A stretch of 64,000 nucleotides of DNA from positions 1-64,000 of the forward strand of contig NZ_FORN01000009.1 of NCBI RefSeq assembly GCF_900114015.1, given 5' to 3'. Made by a program: the position numbers and the translations under genes. Within the stretch, counting starts at the first letter, position 1; every line of letters begins with the position of its first letter. The stretch comes from Caulobacter sp. UNC279MFTsu5.1 (lineage in GTDB: Bacteria; Pseudomonadota; Alphaproteobacteria; Caulobacterales; Caulobacteraceae). Below are positions 45,653-53,589 of this stretch, piece after piece. Under the pieces are notes generated by a model that saw nothing but the letters and a program-made list of their open reading frames with translations, was not told the DNA's origin and made no database searches.

Positions 45653-48145
45653 TCAGGCCGTGGCAACCGCCCTGGCGGCGACTAGGTCGTCCGGCGGCGG
45701 CCTTTCGAACAGGCCCGCCAAGGCCTCGGCGAGCTTGGCGGCGGTGATCGGCTTGCGGACGACCAGGGCGGCGCCGGCGGCGCGCAGGTCGGCTTCCTGG
45801 GCCGTCTCCAGGGCGAGGTCCGGCGCGCCGTCGTCCCGCCCCAGCAGCACCGCGATCGGGGTCGGGGCCAGGGCGTCGCGCAGCGCGTCCAGGCCCGCCC
45901 GGCGCGCGCCGGGATCGCCGCCCAGGGACCCCGCCTCGACCAAGGCCAGGTGGAAGCGCTGGCCACGGGCCGCCTCCAGGGCGTCGGGGCCGGTCCCGAC
46001 AGTGGTCAGCTGGCGCACCTGGGGCCGCAGCACCGCGGCGACCACCGAGCGCGTCAGGGGATTGGCGTCGCAGAACAGCAGGCCGCAATCCTTCAGCGCC
46101 GGCGAGTTCGGGGCCGGCGCGGCGAGGTCCGCCCGCTCCAGCGGCAGGGAGACGGTGACCGTCGTGCCCTGGCCCACGAGGCTGTCCAGACGGATCTCGC
46201 CGCCCATGGCGTCGGCCAGGCGGCGGCAGATCGCCAAGCCCAGACCGGCTCCGCCGTGGGCGCGGGCGCGGCTGGAATCGGCCTGGCCGAACGGCTCGAA
46301 CACCTCGACCCGCTTGTCGGGCGGGACGCCGGTCCCGGTGTCGGCGACCTGCAGGACCAGCCGTTCGCCGCCCGGTCCCGGGGCGGTCGACAGCGTCAAG
46401 CGCACGGTCCCCCGGGCCGTGAACTTCACGGCGTTGGACAGCAGGGCGAACAGGATCTGGCGCAGGCGGCCCCCGTCCTCGACGATCCGGCCGGGAGCCT
46501 GGGAGAGGTCGCAGGTCAGGGCCAAGCCCTTGGCGGCGGCCTTGTCGGACCACAGCCGGACGGCCGCGCGGCCCAGTTCGGGCAGGTCGAGGGCGGTCCG
46601 GACCAGGGTCACGCCGTCGGTCTCGAGGCGCGCCATGTCCAGGATGTCGTCGACCAGGGCCCGCATGGTCTCGGCGCCGGCGCTCACCACCCCCAGCTGG
46701 TCGCGCAGCTTGAGGTCCAGGTCGGGCCGGGCCAGCACCACCTCGGTCATGCCCAGGATGCCGTTCAGCGGGGTGCGCATCTCGTGGCTGGTGTTGGCCA
46801 GGAACGCGGTGCGAGCCTGCGCGGCCTTCTCCAGCAACTGGTTGGTCTCGCGCAGGCGCTGGGCGGCGGCCCGGGCCTGGTTGCGACCGCGGCGCACCCC
46901 GACGATCGCGGCCAGCAGCACGGCGACCATCAACCCCGCGCCCGCCAGCAGCACCGTGACGACCAGGTTGCGGGCGTGGGCCAGCTGGACGTCGCGCTGC
47001 AGCTGGCCCGCCTTCAGCTGGGCGATGCGCGAGGCCTGGTTGGCGTGGTCGAAGCGAGCGCCCATCAGGGCGGCGTTGGTCGAGGCGGCCAGGGCCTGGC
47101 CCTGGTCGTCCAGCCGCTTGAACGCCTCCAGGTGGGCCAGGGCCAGGTCCGGCCGGTCCAACTGCTTGTAGGCCTTGTAGGCGGCCGCGTGCAGGTCGAC
47201 ATAGTCGGGGCCGGTGGTCTCGAGGTCCACGCCCTCGAACAGCGGGGCCAGCACCTGGGCGGCGGCCTCGGGGCGGCCGCGCGCCAGCTCCACCTGGACC
47301 ATGGCCTTCATCACCGACCGCCGGGCGCCCTGGGCGTCGGGCAGCGGGCGCAGCAGGGCCAGGGCCGAGTCGATCAGGGCGCTGGCGGCGCCGGGACGCC
47401 CCTCATGGGCCTCGGCGATGGCCTGGTTGGCCATGATCCGGGCTTCGAGCTGAGGCTTGCCCATCCGGCGGGCGATCCCGCGAGCCTGCTCGAACTCGGC
47501 CACCGCCCGGCCGTACCGCCCGTCGGCCATCAAGGCGTTGCCGATGTTGTTGGCCGCGCTCAGCCGCAGCAGCGGGTCGGCGGGATAGGCCTCGGCCGAC
47601 TGGGCGTAGTAGTGCAGCACCTTCTGGTAGTCGTGGGCGTTCTGGTAGATCGAGCCGATGTTCTGCAGGGCCACGGCCTGGCCGCGCGGATGGCCGGCCT
47701 TGCCGAAGATGCGATAGGCGGCCTGGAAGTCGCGCAGGGCCGGCTGGACCTGGCCGCGGGCGGATTCCAGCGCGGCCTGGGTCATGACCAGGTCGCCGTG
47801 CAGCCGGGTGTCGGGGACCTTTCGCGCGGCGGTCGCCAGGCCGGCGGCGATCACGGGCGCGGCCTCGTCGGGCCGGTCCAGCCGCAGCAGCGCTTCGCCC
47901 TGCAGCCATTGGGCGGCGGCGATCTCCTGGTCGCGATGCGGGCCGGCGTCGGCCCGGGCCATCGCCAGGGCCTGGGCCGACAGGGTCAGGGCGCCGCCCG
48001 GATCGCCCATCATGGCGTCCTTGGCGGCGGCCAGGCGGGCGTCGATGGGGCTGGCGGGCGCGGGCGCGGGCGCGGCGACCGCGGGCGCGGCGACCAGCAG
48101 CGCGGCGAGCGCCGCCGCCGATCCTATGCGTCTCCTGACGACCAT
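45653..48145 (-). CDS. TPR-containing hybrid histidine kinase with degenerate receiver
   Basis: An 830-residue membrane sensor kinase. Signal peptide MVVRRRIGSAAALAALLVAAPAVAA; a periplasmic region of tetratricopeptide-like repeats (about 30-385, AVALQNIGSIYQNAHDYQKVLHYYAQSAEAYP and similar); one membrane helix near 395-420 (LVVTVLLAGAGLMVAVLLAAIVGV); HisKA with NTSHEMRTPLNGILGM (about 450); HATPase with NAVKF (N box, about 569) and GGAGLGLAICRRLA (G box, about 635). The last 140 residues have a receiver fold but read LLFCDANPL and ALVEAGSLGG, where the phospho-aspartate is replaced by glutamate. Such a receiver cannot be phosphorylated normally. It is followed by an intact orphan receiver. 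Confidence 0.92.
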   Translation of the reverse strand: MVVRRRIGSAAALAALLVAAPAVAAPAPAPASPIDARLAAAKDAMMGDPGGALTLSAQALAMARADAGPHRDQEIAAAQWLQGEALLRLDRPDEAAPVIAAGLATAARKVPDTRLHGDLVMTQAALESARGQVQPALRDFQAAYRIFGKAGHPRGQAVALQNIGSIYQNAHDYQKVLHYYAQSAEAYPADPLLRLSAANNIGNALMADGRYGRAVAEFEQARGIARRMGKPQLEARIMANQAIAEAHEGRPGAASALIDSALALLRPLPDAQGARRSVMKAMVQVELARGRPEAAAQVLAPLFEGVDLETTGPDYVDLHAAAYKAYKQLDRPDLALAHLEAFKRLDDQGQALAASTNAALMGARFDHANQASRIAQLKAGQLQRDVQLAHARNLVVTVLLAGAGLMVAVLLAAIVGVRRGRNQARAAAQRLRETNQLLEKAAQARTAFLANTSHEMRTPLNGILGMTEVVLARPDLDLKLRDQLGVVSAGAETMRALVDDILDMARLETDGVTLVRTALDLPELGRAAVRLWSDKAAAKGLALTCDLSQAPGRIVEDGGRLRQILFALLSNAVKFTARGTVRLTLSTAPGPGGERLVLQVADTGTGVPPDKRVEVFEPFGQADSSRARAHGGAGLGLAICRRLADAMGGEIRLDSLVGQGTTVTVSLPLERADLAAPAPNSPALKDCGLLFCDANPLTRSVVAAVLRPQVRQLTTVGTGPDALEAARGQRFHLALVEAGSLGGDPGARRAGLDALRDALAPTPIAVLLGRDDGAPDLALETAQEADLRAAGAALVVRKPITAAKLAEALAGLFERPPPDDLVAARAVATA

Positions 48146-48466
48146 ATCTCCGCCCGATCTGTCGCTGGCTTTTCACGCGTGTGCGGCGAACCCCGTAAAC
48201 CGGAACGATAGCAGGCTTGGAACGCCAGCGAGCGGCGACCCGACGTCGCATGGTGAAGCTAGGGCGTTTTCGAGCGAAGCGGCCGCCGCTTCCCGCGAAG
48301 AAAGTGCGTAAAAACAAAGATTTAGAACATCCGTCCTGGCGATCAGGTCGGGAACCCTCCAGCCGTCCGCCAGAGCCGCCGGGGCGCGATTTTCGTTTTC
48401 TTACAATTCGCGCCGGGCGCGCGCCGATAGCCTGATCCCAGTCGATCAAGCCAGGGAGCCAGGGCC
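48146..48466. other. Divergent regulatory region
   Basis: A 321-base region between the hybrid kinase (leftward) and the epoxide hydrolase (rightward). No gene is visible. AT-rich stretches near 48309-48330 (AAAAACAAAGATTTAG) and 48388-48408 (CGATTTTCGTTTTCTTAC) are the most promoter-like. Confidence 0.4.
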
Positions 48467-49678
48467 ATGAACCGGCGCGATTTCGCAAAGAACATCCTCG
48501 CGGCGAGCCTCCTGAGCGGCCTTGTCGCCCAACCCGCACACGCCAAGGAAAGCACCGCCATGACCAAGCCGACGCCCTTCAAGATCGCCATCCCGGACGC
48601 GCAACTGGCCGACCTGAAGTCGCGCCTCCAGCACACCCGCTGGCCCGACGAGCCCGCTGGCGCCGATTGGATGTTCGGGACCAATCTCGGCTACATGAAG
48701 TCGCTGACCGACTACTGGCTGAACCAGTACGACTGGCGCAAGGCCGAGGCGCGGCTGAACGCCATGCCCAACTACAAGGTCAGGATCGACGAGGTCGACC
48801 TGCATTTCGTCCACCAGCCCTCGAAGAAAAAGGACGCCCCGGCCCTGCTTCTGCTGCACGGCTGGCCCGACAGCTTCTATCGCTACCACAAGGTCATCGA
48901 CGCGCTGGCCGAGGACTTCCACGTCGTCGTGCCGTCCATCCCCGGCACGGGCTTTTCCGGCCGGACCGCCCTGCCGATGGACAAGGTCGCCGATCTGTTC
49001 GCCCGACTGATGACCGAGACGCTCGGCTATGGAAAGTTCATCGCCGCGGGTGGCGACGGAGGCTCCATCATCGCGATGTCGCTGAGCCAGCGGCATCCGG
49101 AGGTGCTGCTCGGCTATCATGTGACCGATGTCGGCTATCCTGACCAGACCACGGACTTCGCCGCTCTGAGCGCGCCCGAGCAGGCCTATGCGGGCGCCAT
49201 CCAGCAATGGTTCTTCGCCCACGGCGCGTTCAACCTGGTGCAGGCCACGAAGCCGCAGAGCCTAGCCTTCGCCATGAACGACTCGCCGGTCGGCCTGGCC
49301 GCCTGGATCATGAGCTTCATGGCCGGCATGGGGCTCGGCGACGCGGCGGACGCCCGGTTCGGCCGCGACGACCTGCTGACCAACATCATGATCTACTGGC
49401 TGACCGAGACGGCCGCTTCGTCGTTCCGCGTCTACAGTCAGAACGCCATGAACGCGCCGACCATCAAGGGCAAGAACACCAAGGTCCCGGTCGCGGTGGC
49501 GACCGAGGCGCCGATCCCCGGCGGCGTGCGCCTGCCCCGCGAATGGGCCGACCGCCAGACCGCCGGCAATGTCGTGCAGTTCCACGACATGAAGAAGGCG
49601 GGCCACTTCGCGGCCTGGGAAGACCCCCAGTTCTACGTCGAGGATATCAAGAGCTTCGCGGTCCTGGTCGCCAAGTAG
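48467..49678 (+). CDS. Exported epoxide hydrolase
   Basis: A 403-residue alpha/beta hydrolase with the N-terminal epoxide-hydrolase (EHN) domain. The first 27 residues (MNRRDFAKNILAASLLSGLVAQPAHA) look like a twin-arginine-type signal, so it may be exported folded. EHN features are FKIAIPDAQLADLKSRLQHTRWPDE and WRKAEARLN. The oxyanion region is HGWPDSFYRYHKVI, the nucleophile aspartate is in GGDGGSIIAMSL, and the catalytic histidine is in KKAGHFAAWEDPQ. It would hydrolyse an epoxide to a diol. It stands downstream of no obvious regulator. Confidence 0.9.
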   Translation: MNRRDFAKNILAASLLSGLVAQPAHAKESTAMTKPTPFKIAIPDAQLADLKSRLQHTRWPDEPAGADWMFGTNLGYMKSLTDYWLNQYDWRKAEARLNAMPNYKVRIDEVDLHFVHQPSKKKDAPALLLLHGWPDSFYRYHKVIDALAEDFHVVVPSIPGTGFSGRTALPMDKVADLFARLMTETLGYGKFIAAGGDGGSIIAMSLSQRHPEVLLGYHVTDVGYPDQTTDFAALSAPEQAYAGAIQQWFFAHGAFNLVQATKPQSLAFAMNDSPVGLAAWIMSFMAGMGLGDAADARFGRDDLLTNIMIYWLTETAASSFRVYSQNAMNAPTIKGKNTKVPVAVATEAPIPGGVRLPREWADRQTAGNVVQFHDMKKAGHFAAWEDPQFYVEDIKSFAVLVAK

Positions 49679-49711
49679 GGCGGAGGTCTGGTTCATCCCC
49701 TCGCCCGGCGG

Positions 49712-50386
49712 TCAGATCTTGTGAACGGTCTCGAGATTCGAGGGCAGGGCGCCCATGATCTTCTTGATCGACTTGATCATGTGCGGCTGGTCCGCATAGC
49801 CCAGGTCGACCGCCACGCCCGCCGGGGCTTCGCCGGCCTTCAGCCGCCGCACGGCTTCCTGCGCGCGGCGGATCATCTGAAAGCTCTTCTGAGTGATCCC
49901 GGTGGTCTGCTTGAAATGTTGCTGCACCGAGCGCGGCGAGGCGGCTTTCGGGGTCTCGCCGAAAGCCCTGGCCACCAGGTCGTTGGAGGCCAGCAGCCCG
50001 GCCGCGATCATCGTGTCGACCAGCGGCTCGACGTTCTCGAAGGTCGGCAACGGCAGGTCCACGCCGTCCAGTTGGAAGGTCGCGTCCCGCACCGGCAGCA
50101 TCCGGATCTCGGGGCCGACCCGGGGCGCCTTGTCCCGCGGGAGATAGACATGGGCGGCGAACGAGATCACGACCGAGCTCTCGCCGTCCCGGTACGGCAC
50201 CTCCACCGGCTCGGTGGCCTGGCCGCTCAGGAACACCAGGGACTGGCCGTCCGGCGCGATGCTGCGGATCAGGTCCCACGAGCCGTCCGGCGTCGCCGAA
50301 TACAGCCCGTCGCTGAGGCAGACCGTCTGCCAGACCGTGTCGATCCAAGGATGCGAGGATCGCCGGCTCGTGTGCTTTTGGACCAT
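49712..50386 (-). CDS. AraC-family transcriptional regulator
   Basis: A 224-residue regulator shorter than typical AraC. The N-terminal cupin-like part contains WDLIRSIAPDGQSLVFLSGQATEPVEVPYRDGESSVVISF; the C-terminal domain contains the second helix-turn-helix AVDLGYADQPHMIKSIKKIMG; the first is less well conserved (SPRSVQQHFKQTTGITQKSFQMIRRA). It is convergent with the epoxide hydrolase, 33 bases apart, and may act on it or be independent. ATG 50386. Confidence 0.85.
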   Translation of the reverse strand: MVQKHTSRRSSHPWIDTVWQTVCLSDGLYSATPDGSWDLIRSIAPDGQSLVFLSGQATEPVEVPYRDGESSVVISFAAHVYLPRDKAPRVGPEIRMLPVRDATFQLDGVDLPLPTFENVEPLVDTMIAAGLLASNDLVARAFGETPKAASPRSVQQHFKQTTGITQKSFQMIRRAQEAVRRLKAGEAPAGVAVDLGYADQPHMIKSIKKIMGALPSNLETVHKI

Positions 50387-50468
50387 GGTCGTCGATCTGC
50401 CGCGGCTCGAAACGACCCATGGTGCTTCAGTTGTCGCGTCGATGGAACCCGGGGGGACGGGGCGCGGC

Positions 50469-50861
50469 TCACGCCGCCCTGCGGAACCGCTTGACCGCGT
50501 CCTCCAGCAGGATCGGATCGATCGGCTTGTTCAGGACCACGACGTCCTCGAAGCCCTTGCGCGGAAGCGCGCCGTAGCCGGTGGCGAACACGAACGGGAT
50601 GCCGGCGTCCCGCAGGCGCTCGGCGACTGGAAAGACCATGGTGCCGCCGACATTGACGTCCAGCACCGCGCCATCCAGGGCCGGCGGCGGCGCGCCCGCG
50701 TTCTCCAGATAGTCCAGGGCCTCGTCGACCGCCCCGAATGAGCCGGAGATCTGGCAGCCGAAGTCGGTCAGCAGGTCCTCGACCATCAGGGCCACCAGGG
50801 CCTCGTCCTCGACGATCATGATGCGGGGCGCGTTTTGGGGCGCGGTCTGGGCTTGGGTCAT
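50469..50861 (-). CDS. Response regulator receiver of HWE kinase pair
   Basis: A 130-residue single-domain receiver. RIMIVEDEALVALMVEDLL contains the acidic pair; D68 in GAVLDVNVGG is the phosphoacceptor; ATGYG and LNKPID complete the site. Its sequence resembles the receivers that accompany HWE-type kinases of Caulobacter and rhizobia. Its start overlaps the kinase stop (ATGA), so the pair is co-translated and likely forms one two-component system. Confidence 0.92.
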   Translation of the reverse strand: MTQAQTAPQNAPRIMIVEDEALVALMVEDLLTDFGCQISGSFGAVDEALDYLENAGAPPPALDGAVLDVNVGGTMVFPVAERLRDAGIPFVFATGYGALPRKGFEDVVVLNKPIDPILLEDAVKRFRRAA

Positions 50862-52093
50862 GCCGGCACCCTCGACGTCGCGCTCGCGGCGATCCGGTTC
50901 GACAGCGGCGCGCGCAGGGCGTAGCTGAGACCCTTGGGTTGGTAGGTCAGCTTGGCCTCGCCGCCCAGGTCGCGGGCGACGCCGCGTTCCAGCAGCTTGG
51001 TGCCGAAGCCCTGGCGCTTGGGCACGAAGACCGGCGGCCCGCCGCGCTCGACCCAGTCGAGGGCCAGGCTGGGGACGCCGTCGACGTCCTCGATCCGCCA
51101 GACCACCGTGACCTGGCCGCTGGCGGCCGTCAGCGCCCCGTGCTTGGCGGCGTTGACCATCAGCTCGTGCAGGGTCATGTGCAGCGCCACCGCCGTCTCG
51201 GGGGTCAGGGCGATGGCCGGGCCGCGGGCGGTGAAGCGCGGGTCGGCCAGGCCGCCGAACGGCTGCAGCGCCGTCTCCAGCACGTCGCGCAGGTCGGTGC
51301 GGCCCCAGGCCTGGCGGGTCAGCAGCTCGTGGGCTCGCGACAGGCCCATCAGCCGCGACTCGAACGAGTCGGTGAAATCGGCGGGCGAGGGGGCGGCGCG
51401 CAGGGTCTGGCGGGCGATCGACTGCACCGAGGCCAGGGTGTTCTTCACCCGATGGTCCAGCTCGCGCAGCAGGAAGGTGCGCCGCTCCAGCGCCTCGTTC
51501 AGCGAGGCGTAGAGCCTGGCGTTTTCGATGGCCGCCGCCGTGGCGCGGGCCATGGCCTCCAGCCGGATCACCGTGTCCGGCGACGGGGTCTGGCCTACCG
51601 CCCAATAGGCCCCGATCGCGGCGATCGGGTCCTGGGGCCGCACCGGCGTCATCACCAGGCTCTTGACGAAGGTCGGGCGGTAGGCGTCGTGGGGGATGCG
51701 GTCGTCGGCGTAGATGTCGGGGATCACCACCGTCTGGCCGTGCAACATGGCCCAGCCGGAGATGCAGGCGGTCATCGGGAAGCGCTGGCCCTTCCACATC
51801 GGACCGATGGCGTCCTCGTCCAGGTACCAGCACTGGTCGCCGTCGCGCAGGACGAAGCAGACGCCGTCGGCGCCGGACATCCGCCGCGCGGCCGAGCGGA
51901 CGACCGCCGCGACGTCCTCGACCGTGCGCGTCGCCGACAACGCCTCGATCGTCTCGACCAGCGTGATCAGGGCGGCGTGGTCCGCCTGCTCCGAACGCTC
52001 GGCGTTCGCGACGTTTAGCACTCTTGGCTGCCCCGCATGCGCATGTCCCCATGCGACCCTAGCACCCGCGAGGGTCGCGGCAAGGTGGAGCAT
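50858..52093 (-). CDS. GAF-domain HWE-family histidine kinase
   Basis: A kinase of about 411 residues: a GAF sensor domain (residues about 45-200, including DGVCFVLRDGDQCWYLDEDAIGPMWKGQRFPM and NARLYASLNEALERRTFLLRELDHRVKNTLAS), then the HWE-type dimerisation/phosphoacceptor segment LDHRVKNTLASVQSIARQTLR whose histidine is in LDHR, and a catalytic domain with ALHMTLHELMVNAAKHGAL and GFGTKLLERGVARDLGG. HWE kinases often phosphorylate single-domain receivers or stress-response regulators. The start at ATG 52093 is approximate. The stop overlaps the receiver gene by four bases. Confidence 0.88.
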   Translation of the reverse strand: MLHLAATLAGARVAWGHAHAGQPRVLNVANAERSEQADHAALITLVETIEALSATRTVEDVAAVVRSAARRMSGADGVCFVLRDGDQCWYLDEDAIGPMWKGQRFPMTACISGWAMLHGQTVVIPDIYADDRIPHDAYRPTFVKSLVMTPVRPQDPIAAIGAYWAVGQTPSPDTVIRLEAMARATAAAIENARLYASLNEALERRTFLLRELDHRVKNTLASVQSIARQTLRAAPSPADFTDSFESRLMGLSRAHELLTRQAWGRTDLRDVLETALQPFGGLADPRFTARGPAIALTPETAVALHMTLHELMVNAAKHGALTAASGQVTVVWRIEDVDGVPSLALDWVERGGPPVFVPKRQGFGTKLLERGVARDLGGEAKLTYQPKGLSYALRAPLSNRIAASATSRVPA

Positions 52094-52464
52094 AGGCTTA
52101 ATGCTCGTCGAGCGCGGCTGTGCGCGAGGCTCGCGACGCTCCGTCGGCGGGAAGATCTTCAATGACTTCAAGGCGCGAGGCGTCGGGGCCCTGGTTCAAC
52201 TCCCGCGACAATCGGCCGCGACCCGGCGCGCCCTCCCGGCGTGGCCGCCACCAGCGTGGCCACGCCGTCGCCGGTGAAGGTGATCAGGGGCCGGCGCTCG
52301 TTCATGACCGGCCGGCCCCGACCAGGCCGGGCCCTCCTCTCGACCAACACCCCTGGGTCTCAGCGGGCGCGGCAAAGCCGTCTCGTCCCCCTCCGCGGGG
52401 CTTTATCGCTCCCGGGGTTCGCACGCCCGGAAACTTGCGCTATGGACCCTGGCGCGCGCAACGC
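52094..52464. other. Kinase-tRNA intergenic region
   Basis: About 370 bases upstream of the tRNA gene. A short leftward frame around 52168-52350 is present but has no family resemblance. The rest is plain GC-rich spacer with the tRNA promoter. Confidence 0.4.
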
Positions 52465-52541
52465 GGCCCGGTAGCTCAGCAGGATAGAGCAGCGCTTTCC
52501 TAAAGCGAAGGTCAGGGGTTCGAGTCCCTTCCGGGCCGCCA
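52465..52541 (+). tRNA. tRNA-Arg (anticodon CCU)
   Basis: Acceptor arm GGCCCGG (52465-52471) pairs with CCGGGCC (52531-52537), followed by discriminator G and encoded CCA (52539-52541). D stem GCTC/GAGC, anticodon loop TTCCTAA with CCT at 52499-52501, and T loop GGTTCGAGTCC are all canonical. CCU reads AGG. Such tRNA genes are common integration sites, and accessory-looking genes begin right behind it. Confidence 0.95.
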
Positions 52542-52889
52542 AGTTTTTGTCGGGCCAACTTAGAACTGGCCCATTTCCAACTTAAGGCTGTCAATAATGC
52601 GACGCGGTCGCAAATGGCGTTGAGCCTGCGTCGTATTCTGACTTTCTCTGACCTTGGGAGAGTCCGCTTTCGGTGTAGGCGGCACCGCCGCCTGCGCTGG
52701 CCCGAACCGGACTCATCGCTGACCTTGGGAAGGTTTGCTTAGCCAAGCCAAGTTTCACGAGGCAAGCTTGGGTCTGATTTGGACGGTATCGAGCGCCCAA
52801 AGGCGTCCGGTTGGTGCATTCACTCTCTTAAACTTCGCCGCCAGCGGGCGGAGACGCCCGCGTCCCGGCCTTGCAAGGAGCCTAAACCC
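52542..52889. other. Region between tRNA-Arg and the first accessory gene
   Basis: The motif CTGACCTTGGGA occurs twice in direct order (52648-52659 and 52719-52730), each followed by a purine-rich stretch. The area is lower in GC than the backbone. I see no second copy of the tRNA 3' end within the window, so an att site pair cannot be defined here. Confidence 0.45.
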
Positions 52890-53506
52890 ATGTCGCCGCC
52901 GATCCCGCACCTTGGCCTGATTTACAGTGAGGACGTGCCAGCGGCCGTTTTCGACGACTTCGTCGAGAACGTCTCGGTAGCCGGCTTGGATCTGGTGCTG
53001 GAAAGCCGCGAGCCGAATGGGCCGTTCGCGGGCATGGAATGGCTGATCCCCACAGGCGTGATGCTTTTCATCGCCCAAGGCTACTTCAGCGGGCTCCTCG
53101 GCGAGATGGGCAAAGACCACTACTCCGCCTTGAAGGCTGGAATTAAAGGCCCGCGCGACCGCTTCTCGGTGGCCCAGGTGACCGTCGTCGGCAGCCCGGG
53201 CAAGGCGTCCGAGGACCAACCCTATTCCCTGTTTTACTCGATCTATTTCGAGGATCCAGCGGGACGACGGTTTAAGTTTTTGGCTCCCAACGGCGAGGCT
53301 GGCGACCCAGACGCCGAGCGCGCCATGGACGCGTTCGGCGACTTTCTCGAAGCCGCCTATGGGGGCTCGATTCCGCTCAGCGCGATGTCCTGGCGCGCGC
53401 GCCGGCCTATGGCGGCACAGTGCTCTTAGCCTTTAACCCCGCGACGGGTCGTATCGAACCGATCCACCCGGTGACGCGGGTCTTCGGCCTGGCGCCGCCC
53501 GGCTGA
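52890..53506 (+). pseudogene. Unknown accessory protein broken by frameshift at a CG repeat
   Basis: From ATG 52890 (AAGGAG upstream) a frame of 179 residues ends at TAG 53427-53429. The protein starts MSPPIPHLGLIYSEDV and contains GEMGKDHYSALKAGIKG, RRFKFLAPNGEAGDPDAE and AYGGSIPL. Within the CG dinucleotide tract at 53393-53402 the sense switches frame: removing one CG unit joins the upstream part to a natural C-terminal tail (AYGGTVLLAFNPATGRIEPI and on to ...FGLAPPG) ending at TGA 53504-53506. So the full product would be about 205 residues. The break may be true, phase-variable or an assembly error. Function unknown; layout resembles effector-associated proteins of defence genes, weakly. 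Confidence 0.55.
53393..53402 (+). repeat. CG dinucleotide repeat at the frame break
   Basis: GCGCGCGCGC, the site where the 52890 gene changes frame. A change of one CG unit (2 bp) would restore a continuous reading frame to 53506. Confidence 0.7.
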
Positions 53507-53589
53507 TCCCCAGCCTGTCTTCATTTGACCCCTGGCTCAAAGCCGCAGGTTGAACCAAGTTATCGCAAAAGGCGATATGGGGGTGGCAG

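Noticed and set aside
52403..52594. A short leftward protein frame with the sequence EGTRTPDLRF over the tRNA gene
   Set aside because: This is the well-known spurious translation of the antisense strand of a tRNA-Arg gene; the tRNA itself explains the sequence.
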